A DNA stretch of 21,939 nt from a virus. The DNA is taken from the IMG/VR virus record IMGVR_UViG_3300012022_000006, positions 1 to 21,939 of that record. One strand, written 5' to 3'. Below, piece by piece: positions 9,301 to 17,900 of the stretch (positions are counted from its first letter, which is position 1; every line of letters starts with the position of its first letter). Both the position numbers and the translations under genes were made by a program. The notes beneath the pieces were generated by a model. That model was not told the DNA's origin. It did not search any database and worked only from the letters and a program-made list of their open reading frames with translations.

Positions 9301-11719
9301 CGTGGTTGTGGAAGGTGTTCCGAGCCTGTCTCCGCGCACTCCGAAGTATCCGACGGAATCGCTGGCGATCGCCAACATCGACGTCCCAGCATACCCTTCG
9401 TTGACCGACAACGAGCGTGCAGACACTGGTCTGGCTGAAGCGATCAAGATCGCGATCCAGAACAACAAGCGTTTCACGATGAAGGACATCTCTGCTCTCG
9501 AGCAGCGTATCTCCCGTCTGGAATACTACACCTCGCTGAACGCACTGGAACAGTCGGCTACCGACATGAAGGTGATCGGCTCGGGCGGTCTGGACCGCTT
9601 CAAGAACGGTATCTTCGTCGATGCCCTGAACAACCACGCGTTCGGTCGCGTCGAGAGCAACGAATACCGCGTCGCTGTTGACGAGAAGAACGGTTTCGCC
9701 CGTCCATTCTTCCAGCCGGAGTTCTTCGACCTGGAGTTTGACGCGGCTGCTTCGAGCGGTGTTGTGAAGAACGGCGACGTTCTGACCACCACCTTCACCG
9801 AAGAACTGTTCCTGGACCAGAACTTCGCAACCGACAGCCGTTCGCTGTCTGGCGCGCCGCCGTCCTACAATGGTACGCTGGTTCTGACTCCGAACCGCTG
9901 GTCCGACGTTGAGATCATGGCGAAGCCAGTCTCCGTCAACGCAACCGACAAGGCTTCCGCGTCGCTGCGTGACATGACCGCGCCGGTTCTGTGTGCTCAG
10001 TACGGTTGGTGGCGTACCGACAAGGGCGTCAACGACCTGGCCAACTCGGTCGATCAGGCAGTCGAAAGTCTGCGTGACAAGACCAACCTCAGCACCGAAA
10101 CCACCTACACCGTGGACGATGGTACTCAGCAGTCGGTCACCGTTCAGCCGTTCATCCGTGCGCGCGAAATCGCGTTCCAGGCATTCGGTCTGAAGCCGTA
10201 CACCAAGTTCTACGCTTACATCGACGACGCTGATGCTTCGGATCTGTTCGCCCCAGGCGACGTGGTCAACACCAACGCCACCGATGACAGCGCAGTGATT
10301 CGTACCCACATCTGGGGAACCGCGCTGGAGTCCAACTCCCGTGGTGAACTGGAAGGCAAGATCACCATTCCGGGCTTCCGCTACAAGGCTGGTCGTCACA
10401 CCGTTAAGCTGCTGTCTCAGGGCATCGACGCGATCACCACGCAGCAGGTCTCCTCGGCAGCCGCGATCTTCGAAGGTGAGATCATCTACAAGGATCCGCC
10501 GCCACCGATCGTCATCATCGTCGACGTGAAGCCAGAACCGAAGGAAACTCCGGTTGCCAAGTTCACGAAGTCGGGTGACATCTACGTCACCTCGCCAGCG
10601 CAGCACTCGATCAAGTTCACCGACGCTTCTGTGAAGGGAACTGGAACGATCACTGACTGGTCGTGGGACTTCGGTGACGGTCAGACCTACAATGGTCAGA
10701 ACCCACCGGCTCACACCTACGCTGTCGGCGATTCGGCTCAGGCATTCAACGTGCGCCTGACTGTCACCGACTCCTACAACCTGAAGTCGTCGTACAGCGA
10801 AGTTATCACGCTGTTCAAGCTGCAGCCTGCTCCGCCGCCGCCACCTCCGGCTCCGCCAGCTCCATCGGCGACGCTGTACATCCAGTCGTACTCCAACGGT
10901 AGCCCAACGGGTTCCGGTGAAGCTTCTGGCGTTGGTAGCTCGGATTCGGCTCACGTTGCGACTCCTTCTACCACCTACACGGGAGCGTTCTTCGAGTGGG
11001 TTGTCAGCGTGAACTCCGGTCCTCCTCTGACCACCATCGTCGTTGGCAACAACGGTTCCGTGGACGGTCAGGCGAACAACCGACTGGGCATGAGCCTGTA
11101 CGGACCTAACCGTTCGACGGCGCTCAACTCGGCGATGACGGTCACCTGTCGTTATAAATACGCCAATGGTTACATCATCGGCACTTCGTCGTACAACTTC
11201 CGTCACAACACCACAGTCGTTGTGACCACTCCGCCGGCATCGGGTGGTGGTTACGTTGGTGGAGGCGGCGGTTGCGTCCAGGTCGATCAGCTGATGGCTG
11301 ACGGTCTGCGTGCTGGTGACGTACAGGTCGGCATGAAGTACATCTCCATCGTTCCAGGCGAAGCGCCACGACTGACTCCGGTCCTCGAAGCGCCAGCTCC
11401 GTTCTTCCGCCCTTGCGTCCGTATCGTCACCGAGTCCGGCGCATCCCTGATCCTGTCGGCAGCTACGCAGTTCAACCTGCCGGGCGCGCTGATGGATCTG
11501 GAAGAGGGTCACTGGCGCCATGCTTCCGACATGCTCGGCGAGCTGGTTCTGGTTGAGGACGACGAAGGTCAGCGTTGGGAGATGGTTACCCGTGTTGATG
11601 ACGTTGGTTCGATGGAAGTCATTCCTCTTGGTTTCGGCGGGCGCTCGTTCGCGGCTGGTGAGAGGGCTAATGTCCGCATCTACAGCCACAACCGCATGTT
11701 TGCTACTGAGAAATTCTAA
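6332..11719 (+). CDS. DUF4815-type virion structural protein with PKD, poly-Pro, Ig-like and Hint-like C-terminal modules
   Basis: The N-terminus of this 1795-aa protein (PPYFDDFNEDKRFHRILF, then VQARELTQLQTILQNQIERF) is the hallmark of DUF4815 phage structural proteins, present in cyanophage-type tails. A central conserved region includes MKDISALEQRISRLEYYTS and LDRFKNGIFVDALNNHAFG. The C-terminal part is modular. A PKD domain spans about 1407-1495 (WSWDFGDG at 1443-1450), followed by a proline linker (PAPPPPPPAPPAPS), an Ig-like domain at about 1513-1630, a Gly-rich hinge (GGGYVGGGGG), and a Hint-like domain from Cys1648 to His1786-Asn1787 close to the C-terminus. AGGA six bases upstream supports ATG 6332. 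It is probably a tail or baseplate-periphery protein carrying surface-exposed adhesion modules. The Hint-like call is less sure than the DUF4815 and PKD calls. Confidence 0.8.
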   Translation: MSSLETNLNVPPYFDDFNEDKRFHRILFRPAVAVQARELTQLQTILQNQIERFGNHIFKDGSVVQGCSVEYITDLEYIGVEDQFLDDTDLSVNDDNLIGAIAVGQTSDVQALIVASRAGFIRQNPGCFFIRYNKPGINGQRTFLPGETIRLYGEDSSYVENIILKVDDAAPFNAYKTLTVDAIQVGNPANVTARAIISDVDTVNNTVTVNNVRRRFSAGDVLLVSSNNSVNAAISSVNYDLSNEIGSIRTLTANTDGIAIETDEMSGFAYGAHVSDGIVYHKGNFIKVVPHNVIVNEKSSNPAGYLLGFETAEEIITETADESLNDNALGYSNANAPGAHRLKLTSTVVSKAANSVSNTDIFFPIVEFSNTGAVFERTDPEYAMLGDEMAKRTYEESGHYVIKPFAVSSNTDAGDTQSLIYDVSPGLAYVKGERTELLTNLPVKGRRGTDTVSYNEQIVSMNYGNYIEVNEVRGSFLSSGVAVQLRSAVQQAVTTNRTTASSPAGTVIGNAIVSDIVYVSGIKGSASAVYRLYLSNIQMNSGSSFTQVRSILRLINSTYQYSDVILTGGVAVLKETSYAPLIFDLGAPSVKTLKNANNVADTNYYYQTTNGTCTLEAAGTVNFRLPSGGGILGFTDGSNASKARVSLVTTANALSAVLTTAATTYANGVIAATGLGGKFLPGEAVRIGSNTYTVTEILTADQVKVAGTVPASTNQSVQRFHFAGSVIGLDAADRTLTVNANNEATISLGTTYSNAPVATAVQMYALQNQGAEMKKEIKRSTVVIINVANTGTDAGPWNLGLPDVLKVTGVFPAVNTGNGYAVDTNSNYLGDFVLDNGQRDAFYDHASLQLAPQITADMVQGKSYMVSVDHFVANNTTGKGYFSVDSYPVNDALTANVASTIKTYEIPTYFSSARAKTFDLRSVIDFRPYKTATANVTSNVAQATTSPAGSTTFNANTTGFNPYPGQNFECNFTHYLPRKDVLTVTPTGSFVVVEGVPSLSPRTPKYPTESLAIANIDVPAYPSLTDNERADTGLAEAIKIAIQNNKRFTMKDISALEQRISRLEYYTSLNALEQSATDMKVIGSGGLDRFKNGIFVDALNNHAFGRVESNEYRVAVDEKNGFARPFFQPEFFDLEFDAAASSGVVKNGDVLTTTFTEELFLDQNFATDSRSLSGAPPSYNGTLVLTPNRWSDVEIMAKPVSVNATDKASASLRDMTAPVLCAQYGWWRTDKGVNDLANSVDQAVESLRDKTNLSTETTYTVDDGTQQSVTVQPFIRAREIAFQAFGLKPYTKFYAYIDDADASDLFAPGDVVNTNATDDSAVIRTHIWGTALESNSRGELEGKITIPGFRYKAGRHTVKLLSQGIDAITTQQVSSAAAIFEGEIIYKDPPPPIVIIVDVKPEPKETPVAKFTKSGDIYVTSPAQHSIKFTDASVKGTGTITDWSWDFGDGQTYNGQNPPAHTYAVGDSAQAFNVRLTVTDSYNLKSSYSEVITLFKLQPAPPPPPPAPPAPSATLYIQSYSNGSPTGSGEASGVGSSDSAHVATPSTTYTGAFFEWVVSVNSGPPLTTIVVGNNGSVDGQANNRLGMSLYGPNRSTALNSAMTVTCRYKYANGYIIGTSSYNFRHNTTVVVTTPPASGGGYVGGGGGCVQVDQLMADGLRAGDVQVGMKYISIVPGEAPRLTPVLEAPAPFFRPCVRIVTESGASLILSAATQFNLPGALMDLEEGHWRHASDMLGELVLVEDDEGQRWEMVTRVDDVGSMEVIPLGFGGRSFAAGERANVRIYSHNRMFATEKF
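11153..11160 (+). promoter_or_regulatory. Exact T4 late promoter consensus TATAAATA, intragenic
   Basis: This is the only copy of the full T4 consensus box in the window. It lies within the DUF4815 gene, about 570 bases before the next start codon. It encodes Tyr-Lys-Tyr in a GC-rich gene. Whether it is used is unknown. Confidence 0.4.
11273..11692 (+). other. Hint-like (hedgehog/intein fold) domain at the end of the DUF4815 protein
   Basis: Residues 1648-1787 follow a Gly-rich hinge. They begin with Cys (CVQVDQLMADG), continue with PCVRIVTESGASLILSAATQF in the place of Hint block B, then LGELVLVEDDEGQRWEMV and VDDVGSMEVIPL, and end with an IYSHN motif. First Cys, beta-rich middle and terminal His-Asn are the Hint layout. 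The block B position reads T-Q-F-N, so the usual TxxH histidine is missing. The residue after Asn is Arg, not Cys/Ser/Thr, so full protein splicing is unlikely. Confidence 0.55.
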
Positions 11720-11724
11720 GGGAA
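11718..11724 (+). promoter_or_regulatory. Ribosome binding site of the 548-aa gene
   Basis: AAGGGAA overlaps the stop codon of the DUF4815 gene and lies 4 bases before ATG 11729. It is one of the stronger sites in the window, suggesting coupled but efficient translation. Confidence 0.6.
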
Positions 11725-11728
11725 CCGC

Positions 11729-13375
11729 ATGGCAACCACCAACGAACTGAAAGCCGCTCTGACGCAAGTCTTCAAGGTATCCGTACCTGGCGGCATTTCG
11801 GGAATGTACGCCACCTCGATCGATCTGTTCTTCCGCAAGAAGAGCAGCTCGTTCGGGCTGGAACTCTGCCTCATCGAGCTAACCGATGGGCAGCCTGACA
11901 CCTCCAAGGTGGTGCCGAACTCCACAGTTCGTGTCGCCGCCGAGGGCGTGAAGGTTTCCGAAGATGGCACGGTCGCTACCAACTTCAAGTTCTCGACCCC
12001 AGTATGGCTGGTCTCCGGCAACCGCTACGCGTTCGCTCTGCGCGCGCTTGGCGGTTCGCCAGACTTCACCATCTGGACTGGCTTGAATGGTGCAACTGAC
12101 ATCGCCACCGGCAAGACGATCTCTTCCAACCCGCTGTCCGAATCGGCGTACTTCGCCAAGAGCACTGCGGACTGGGCTGAGATCCCGAACGAAGACATCA
12201 AGTACAGGCTGTATCGCGCGAAGTTCAACACTTCCGGCGCTACCGCTGTGCTGCGCAAGGGCAACACCGAGTTGTTCCAGCTGAAGAACGTCCGCTACGC
12301 TACCGGCTTCCCGGACTTGATTCCAGGCGACGAAGTGTTCGGAACCGACGCCAACGGCATGCGCGACACGAGTCGTTATGCCAAGGTTGTCGCGTTCGAT
12401 GACGTAAACAACATCCTGTACCTGCGCAACTCGACCGGCAACTTCGCAGCGAATGCGGACCTGACGTTCGTTCGTTCCAGCGAAGAAGGTGCAACGAAGT
12501 CCAACAACGCCATCACGGGTGTCGTGGCTCAGGCTCAGATCAGCAACCTGCTGGACTACCCTATCCATGCCGTGGTTCCGAAGATCGGCGACAAGACCAA
12601 CTCTCTGGGTTCGGTTCAGTTCGACTTCCGAGGCACCTACAAGGAAGGCTCCACGCTGGTTCCGGTCAAGGAAATCCAGGCAGGTGACTGGAAGACAGTC
12701 ACGAACCAGGAAGAAGCCGAGTTCTACGACAAGACCCGCTACGTGCTGTCACGTTCGTCGGAAGTCGCTCAGTTGCAGGGCAACAGCTCTGTCGAACTAC
12801 GCGCAACACTGTCGTCGAACACTGACTTCATCAGCCCGGTCCTTGACCTGCGCGAGCGCTCGCTGATCGGCATCAAGAACCTCATCAACGCCAGCACCAA
12901 CAACGAAGACACCATCTACGGCGGCGCGCGTACCAAGTACGTCTCCAAGATCGTGACACTGGCTGACGGTCAGGAAGCGGAAGATCTCAAGGTCTTCATC
13001 ACCGCCTACAAGCCGCCGCGTACGAACATCTACGTCTACGCCAAGCTCTGGAACTCCGAAGACACTGACGCGTTCGACACGAAGAAGTGGACTCTGATGA
13101 CTCAGGTCACCGACTCCACTCTGTTCTCGAACCCGAAGAACGTCGAGGACTACCGCGAGTACGAGTTTGACCTGCCTTCCGTAGAGCAGTCGACTGGCGC
13201 AGCATGGTGTCCGAACCTTGGCGTCGACAACGTGCAGTACCGCAACGCAGCAGGCGGCGTGTTCGTTGGCTACAAGAAGTTCTCCATCAAGGTTGTCATG
13301 TCGGTTGCGACCGATGAAGACGCCTACAACTATCCGCGTCTGTCTGACGTTCGCGGTATTGCCCTGCAGAAATGA
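11729..13375 (+). CDS. Virion structural protein, cyanophage-type beta-sandwich family
   Basis: In this 548-aa protein, residues about 22-165 (GMYATSIDLFFRKKS, SEDGTVATNFKFSTPVWL, EDIKYRLYRAKF) match a region I know from structural proteins of cyanophage-like myoviruses. There it occurs near or within DUF4815-type proteins. The rest of the chain keeps the family style, with DFISPVLDLRERS in the middle and DYREYEFDLPS late. No signal peptide, membrane segment or enzymatic motif is visible. The gene follows the DUF4815 gene by nine bases and overlaps the next by ATGA, so the two large proteins are probably co-produced and may contact each other in the tail or baseplate. In some relatives the two may be one polypeptide; this is from memory and unverified. 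Exact role is unknown. Confidence 0.65.
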   Translation: MATTNELKAALTQVFKVSVPGGISGMYATSIDLFFRKKSSSFGLELCLIELTDGQPDTSKVVPNSTVRVAAEGVKVSEDGTVATNFKFSTPVWLVSGNRYAFALRALGGSPDFTIWTGLNGATDIATGKTISSNPLSESAYFAKSTADWAEIPNEDIKYRLYRAKFNTSGATAVLRKGNTELFQLKNVRYATGFPDLIPGDEVFGTDANGMRDTSRYAKVVAFDDVNNILYLRNSTGNFAANADLTFVRSSEEGATKSNNAITGVVAQAQISNLLDYPIHAVVPKIGDKTNSLGSVQFDFRGTYKEGSTLVPVKEIQAGDWKTVTNQEEAEFYDKTRYVLSRSSEVAQLQGNSSVELRATLSSNTDFISPVLDLRERSLIGIKNLINASTNNEDTIYGGARTKYVSKIVTLADGQEAEDLKVFITAYKPPRTNIYVYAKLWNSEDTDAFDTKKWTLMTQVTDSTLFSNPKNVEDYREYEFDLPSVEQSTGAAWCPNLGVDNVQYRNAAGGVFVGYKKFSIKVVMSVATDEDAYNYPRLSDVRGIALQK

Positions 13376-13587
13376 CCGAAGAGATCACTCGAGCAGCTGA
13401 AGCCCCCGACTTCCTTGTCGAAAGGAATGTCGGGGCACTGCTAAATACCAATGCTAAAGCCCTCTCTGCGTATCGTATGCAGAGAGCGGAAGTACGCAAA
13501 GCTCGAGAGAACTCCGAACGACTTGATCGACTGGAGGCGGGCTTTGACGAAATCAAGTCGCTACTACTTCAGGTGCTCAACAAATGA
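13372..13587 (+). CDS. Small helical protein, unknown function
   Basis: This 71-aa protein starts in an ATGA overlap with the 548-aa gene and ends in an ATGA overlap with the fibre gene. The second half (residues about 38-70) is charged and helical, with a heptad-like pattern ending RLEAGFDEIKSLLLQVLNK, so it may form a coiled coil. Its location just before an S74-type fibre gene would suit a fibre attachment or assembly helper, but that is inference. The coding DNA also holds a strong hairpin and a CTAAATA box, so this stretch may serve regulation as well as coding. I do not recognise the family. Confidence 0.6.
   Translation: MTEEITRAAEAPDFLVERNVGALLNTNAKALSAYRMQRAEVRKARENSERLDRLEAGFDEIKSLLLQVLNK
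13402..13436 (+). promoter_or_regulatory. Strong imperfect RNA hairpin within the 71-aa gene
   Basis: The left arm GCCCC-(C)-GAC-TTCCTT pairs with AAGGAA-(T)-GTC-GGGGC around the loop GTCGA. This gives 14 pairs with one bulged base on each side. No T-run follows, so it is not a classic intrinsic terminator. A CTAAATA box begins five bases downstream. Confidence 0.5.
13441..13447 (+). promoter_or_regulatory. Putative T4-type late promoter before the S74 fibre gene
   Basis: CTAAATA lies within the 71-aa gene, right after a strong hairpin and about 135 bases before the fibre start. It could start a fibre-cassette transcript. Confidence 0.5.
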
Positions 13588-14630
13588 CAGTTGCAGTCGC
13601 AAACGTATCTCTTGCTAACACGTTCGGGCACTGGGTTGCTCGCACGAACGAGCTTGCAGCCGCGATGTCGTTGAAGGCTGTCACGGTCAACAGCAACGCT
13701 GCTGTGGGCAATGCCGCAATCAACGGCACGTTCTCCGCGAACACCATTCGCCTGGACCGCGTTACCGGTCTGACCGGCGCCAACGTATCCATCGATTCCG
13801 CAGTGCTGATCATCGCCAACACGGCGTCGGTCAACCAGATCGGACAGCTGAACATCAATGGTCGCATGGTGGTCAACGCCGTCAGCACCATTCAGATCGC
13901 AGGCTCAAACGCAACTCATCGCGTCCTGTCGGTCATCGACGGCAACAACACGATGGGCTTCATCAAGGTCGAGTTCCCTCTGGATCAGCTGACAGACGTC
14001 GACACGACGAACATCGCTACCAAGGATGCCGAGACGATCATCAAGTGGAACCCGACTCTGGGGCAGTGGCAGGCTAACACCATGTCGCTGATCAACACCA
14101 CACGCATCAACACCCTGAACGTCGGCACCATCTCCAGCGTTCTGACGGTACAGGCTAACGCCAACATCGGCAACACCACGCTGTTCGTGAACATGGGTTC
14201 CAAGCGCGTTGGCGTGGGTACGAATGCCCCGCGAGCTGCACTGGATGTTTCAGGAACAATCATGGCGACCGGCGACGTAAGCTCGTTCAACACTTCCGAT
14301 GAGAAGTTCAAGATGGACGGCTACCGCGTCGACACCTCCTGGGCACTCGAGAAGCTAAATCAAGTCATCGTTCGCGGTTGGACCTGGGACGAAAGGGCTC
14401 TCGAAGAATCCGAGTTCGCAGACCCTTACCTGCGCGGCGAAGACCACGGCGTGTTCGCGGGCGAGCTAGAGAAGTCGTTCCCGCAGTTTGTACAGATCCG
14501 CCCTGACGGAACCAAGGCGGTTGATTACAGGAAGTTCATTCCGTATTTGCTGGCGAGCGTGCAGGAGCTTAGCACCCGCCAGACCGAGACCGATGGTAAG
14601 CTCAAGGAACTTTCTAGCCGAGAGACTTGA
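13584..14630 (+). CDS. Tail fibre with C-terminal S74 intramolecular chaperone
   Basis: In this 348-aa protein, residues 1-230 are beta-rich, with repeated short strands (VNSNAAVGNAAINGTF, VLTVQANANIGNTTLFVN), typical of a trimeric fibre shaft. Residues about 225-348 match the Peptidase_S74 intramolecular chaperone domain: VSGTIMATGDVSSF, then TSDEKFK, HGVFAGELEKSFP, and KAVDYRKFIPYLLASVQEL. S74 domains trimerise the fibre and then cleave themselves off, using a Ser-Lys pair in an S-D-x-[R/K]-x-K motif. Here Ser238 and Lys243 fit, predicting a 237-residue mature fibre and a 111-residue released chaperone with a coiled-coil tail. An AGGTG site about 8 bases before ATG 13584 supports the start. 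Short for a tail fibre, so it may be a tip or side fibre; its receptor cannot be inferred. Confidence 0.85.
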   Translation: MTVAVANVSLANTFGHWVARTNELAAAMSLKAVTVNSNAAVGNAAINGTFSANTIRLDRVTGLTGANVSIDSAVLIIANTASVNQIGQLNINGRMVVNAVSTIQIAGSNATHRVLSVIDGNNTMGFIKVEFPLDQLTDVDTTNIATKDAETIIKWNPTLGQWQANTMSLINTTRINTLNVGTISSVLTVQANANIGNTTLFVNMGSKRVGVGTNAPRAALDVSGTIMATGDVSSFNTSDEKFKMDGYRVDTSWALEKLNQVIVRGWTWDERALEESEFADPYLRGEDHGVFAGELEKSFPQFVQIRPDGTKAVDYRKFIPYLLASVQELSTRQTETDGKLKELSSRET

Positions 14631-14631
14631 G

Positions 14632-14970
14632 ATGAGCACATCCGTCAATCTAACCTTCGATCAGCGTTCCACCTTCTCCTTGGTGCTTTTCCGCGCCAGG
14701 GACCAGCGCAACCTGCCGATCGACTTGTCGGGTCTCATGGGCGTTTCGGCTTTCAAGATCAACTACACGACCGGCAACACAGCGTTCTCGCTGCCGGTCA
14801 TGACCAACGCGGACGGCGAAGTCATCATCTACGGCGACGCCGAACAGACTGACGTGAAGCCGGGGCGCTATGTCTTTGACGTGCTGTTGAGCGACGGAAA
14901 CCGAATCGTCTCTGGTCTGGCTACGGTCATCCCTGCGATTGCAGAACAACCAACACCGGTACTCACCTAA
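14632..14970 (+). CDS. Small beta-sandwich structural protein, fibre-associated
   Basis: This 112-aa protein starts at the ATG one base after the fibre stop (TGAGATG). An in-frame ATG lies 144 bases further upstream, but using it would add 48 Arg-rich residues that overlap the fibre gene and look non-coding. The pattern is FDQRSTFSLVLFRARD ... LPIDLSGL ... DGEVIIYGD ... PGRYVFDVLLSDG ... GLATVIPAI. This fits a small beta-sandwich family common in phage tails (strand, 'G-x-Y-x-[Y/F]-D-V', then 'G-x-x-x-V-x-P' near the C-terminus), similar in style to baseplate-upper-protein N-terminal domains. It may anchor or cap the neighbouring fibre. It has no cysteine and no signal peptide. The family similarity is by pattern only. 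Confidence 0.65.
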   Translation: MSTSVNLTFDQRSTFSLVLFRARDQRNLPIDLSGLMGVSAFKINYTTGNTAFSLPVMTNADGEVIIYGDAEQTDVKPGRYVFDVLLSDGNRIVSGLATVIPAIAEQPTPVLT

Positions 14971-14973
14971 GCC

Positions 14974-17900
14974 ATGGCGACTCCTAATACCAGTATCTCC
15001 TCGCTGGCTATGTCGGATGTCAACGTCGAACTGACCTATCCCGCGAACAACGCGCTGGCGATGAACGATGGCATCTTCCGAAGCCTGTCTGGCATTGAAG
15101 CCCGACAGGTCACAGACACAGTCATCAACCTCTCGGATCTGTCGAACAAGACAGCCTTCGGCGGCATCATCTCTGCGAACTCGTCGAACGTCATTTCGTA
15201 TGGCGTGATCGAGCGCGAGATCAACATGCTCGCCAACACCGACATGTTCGACTGCGACGTGCAGTGGACTGCGAACCTGATCTCAGGCGCGGCAGGCACT
15301 CTCACGACCAGGAACAAGCAGGCTTCTTACAAGGTCGTCGGCGTTCAGGAACAGAACGTGACCTCCAACGTGTTCGTGACGGCTACCCTTTCCTACAAGG
15401 GAAAGCTGATCGGCACCGCACAGAAGTACATCAGCTTCACCATCAACTCGCTGCCGCCGATGTTGTTCGTCAACGGCAACACGAACGTCGAGTCGGTGAA
15501 GTTTGAACCGACCTCTATCGCAACCACGCTGACCGCGACCGCCAACGTTCCTGGCGGACAGCTGCTATTCCGCGTCGATCCGATGGACGCAGGTGTACTC
15601 ATCTCCGGCAACACCGTCAGCCTCTCTGCCCAGGCGCAGCAGGCGGGCACCGACAACGTGCGCAACTACTCGGTCCTGACCGAACTGTTGTTCAACAACC
15701 AGATCATTGCACAGGACCTGAAGAACGTTAGCCTGCGCGCGCTGTACGCTATCCCGGACATCAACTTGACCGTCCCAGCGAGCACCAACAACGTGTTCGC
15801 GAACGTCGGTTTGGTACGCTCGTCGCTGACGATCAGCGGATCTCACAATGTCCCTGGAGCGAACCTGACATGGACTGCAACCAAGGTCTCGGGCGATGAC
15901 GCTTCTCTGATCGTTGCAGCCAACCGTGGTTCTGCAAACCTAACTGTCAGCATTGCTGACGGAGACTTCGGCGCACGCAAGGCGGTCTACGACGTTGTGG
16001 CTGCCCTAGCCTACGCCAATGGTCAGCCGATCACCTCCAAGACTACCCGCCTGACCCTGCGCGCCGCTGCGTATGGAATGCAGGTCAGCTCTGCCAACGA
16101 CACACAGAGTGGATACACTGCCCAGACGGCGGTAGCTTCTGCGACGGTCGCGTTCCAGGCAGGAACGCTGACATGGACGGTTGCACGCGTATCGGGCGAC
16201 ACCGCCGTGTTCAGCACTGCCAACAGCGGAACGAGCGGCAGCGCATCTTTCAACCTGTCGACTTCTGGAGTCGGGACCAAGACCAGTGTCTACCGCCTGA
16301 CCCCGACACTGACGTTTGACGGCGTGGTGATGTACAACGCTCCGTTCGACGTTTCGATGACTGCTCAGCAGAACGCATACACGTTCGCTCTCAGCGGCGC
16401 GACTGTCAACACGCAGGTCGGCGAAGCTCCTGTTTCGTCAAGGATCATCACGACTGCCACGCACAACGTGACGGGCGGCACTCTGTTGTTCTCGAAGTCG
16501 AGCAGCGCAGGCGTGTTGACTTCCAACTCAACGTCTGGCACGGTCACCTACAGCAACAACACGATCGGCATCGACAACTACACGCTCAGCGTGGAGCTGC
16601 GTGACGCCAACAACCGTACCATCGAGACCAAGACCAGCGCACAGACGCTGCGTGCATACGCGCCTAACCTGACGTTCACGGGTGCGAACACGCTCACCAC
16701 TACCGGTTTCAGCGACCAATCGGCTTCGCTCACTTCCAATGTTCGTGTCGGCGTCGTTGGTGCGAACACCCTCGCCGTCACCGCGCAGCTGTTGGTCGGT
16801 TCGACGCTGACATTCAACGCGAGCGGCAACTCGACTCTGCAGACTGCAACCCTGTCGACCAGCCGCACGACTGTCGGAACCAACGAAGGTACGTATCGCC
16901 TGACGGGCACCGTCAACTACTTTGGCGTTCTGTACTCCAAGACTTGGGACGCAACTCTGTCGGTCACCAAGGACGACGCACAGTTCGCAGTCACGGGTAG
17001 CGGACAGACACTGAGCAGCTTCAACTTCCCAGTTGTCGCCAATGGCGTCGTCAACGCAAGCCACGTGATTCCAGGCGGCATCGTATCCTGGTCACGTTCT
17101 GGCACAGGCACTGTCTCTGCAGTTCCGGTACAGAACAACTCGCAGCTGGTGTTCAACACCTCTCAGGGTTCGGTCGGCTCGGCTTCGGCTGCGCAGACTG
17201 TCACGGCTACGCTGCGTGACGCGGACGGCAACTACGTTGACCAGAAGTCGGTCGTCGTCAACACCTCTGCCACGGTGAACAACCCGGCGCTGGTGCTGAA
17301 CGGTCCGACCTCCAACGTCGTCACCAACACGTTCTTCGCTGCGGCTACGGTCATCGCTACTCCTTCGGTGGCGGCAGCACTGACCGGTCACACCTACCGC
17401 TTCGACTACGCACCAACTTCCGGCGCTCTGTCTAGCGTTACTTCCAACAGCTCGGCAGTCAACCTTTACGCACAGTTTGACGGCGCAGGCGAAACTCGTG
17501 GCTCTTACAACGTGGTGTGTAGCGTGATCCTGAATGGACAGACCATCGCCACTGCGTCCAAGAACATCACAGTTGCTGCGGTTTGCCCGGCTCCGACTCT
17601 CGAGTACGCAGGCAACCCTTCGGCGAGCAGCGGGTCGTTCAACTTCCCAGTGAACAACTGGGCTTGGTTCGACGCGGCAACAACTCCTGCCGGTGGCACG
17701 TTCAGCTGGTCCTGGAACCTTGTGTCAGGCGTACAGGCAACCAACATCTACACCGAGAACAACAACAGCCGACTGGTTGTGCAGAACAGCCAGAGCGACT
17801 ACGGTGGAAAGACGTCTACCTATGATGTGACGTGTACGTATCGCACGCCGAACGGAACTGTGCTCGGAACGCGCACGCAGCGCATCTCGACGTACAGCGA

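Noticed and set aside
11273-11719. Functional intein able to splice
   Set aside because: Only eight residues follow the His-Asn, with Arg at the +1 position, and the block B His is missing. At most a Hint-like or cleaving domain is supported.
7958-11767. Very long (1269-codon) - strand open frame opposite the DUF4815 gene
   Set aside because: Same shadow effect. Composition is typical of an antisense frame, there is no domain, and no - strand promoter or ribosome binding site was seen. The + strand frame has DUF4815 and PKD motifs.
14355-14361. CTAAATC, a near match to the late promoter box
   Set aside because: The last base differs from the TAAATA core that all other copies share, and it lies within the conserved S74 code.
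14488-14631. Upstream ATG extension of the 112-aa gene
   Set aside because: The extra 48 residues are Arg/Pro-rich, fully overlap the S74 chaperone code and lack family similarity. ATG 14632 next to the fibre stop fits better.
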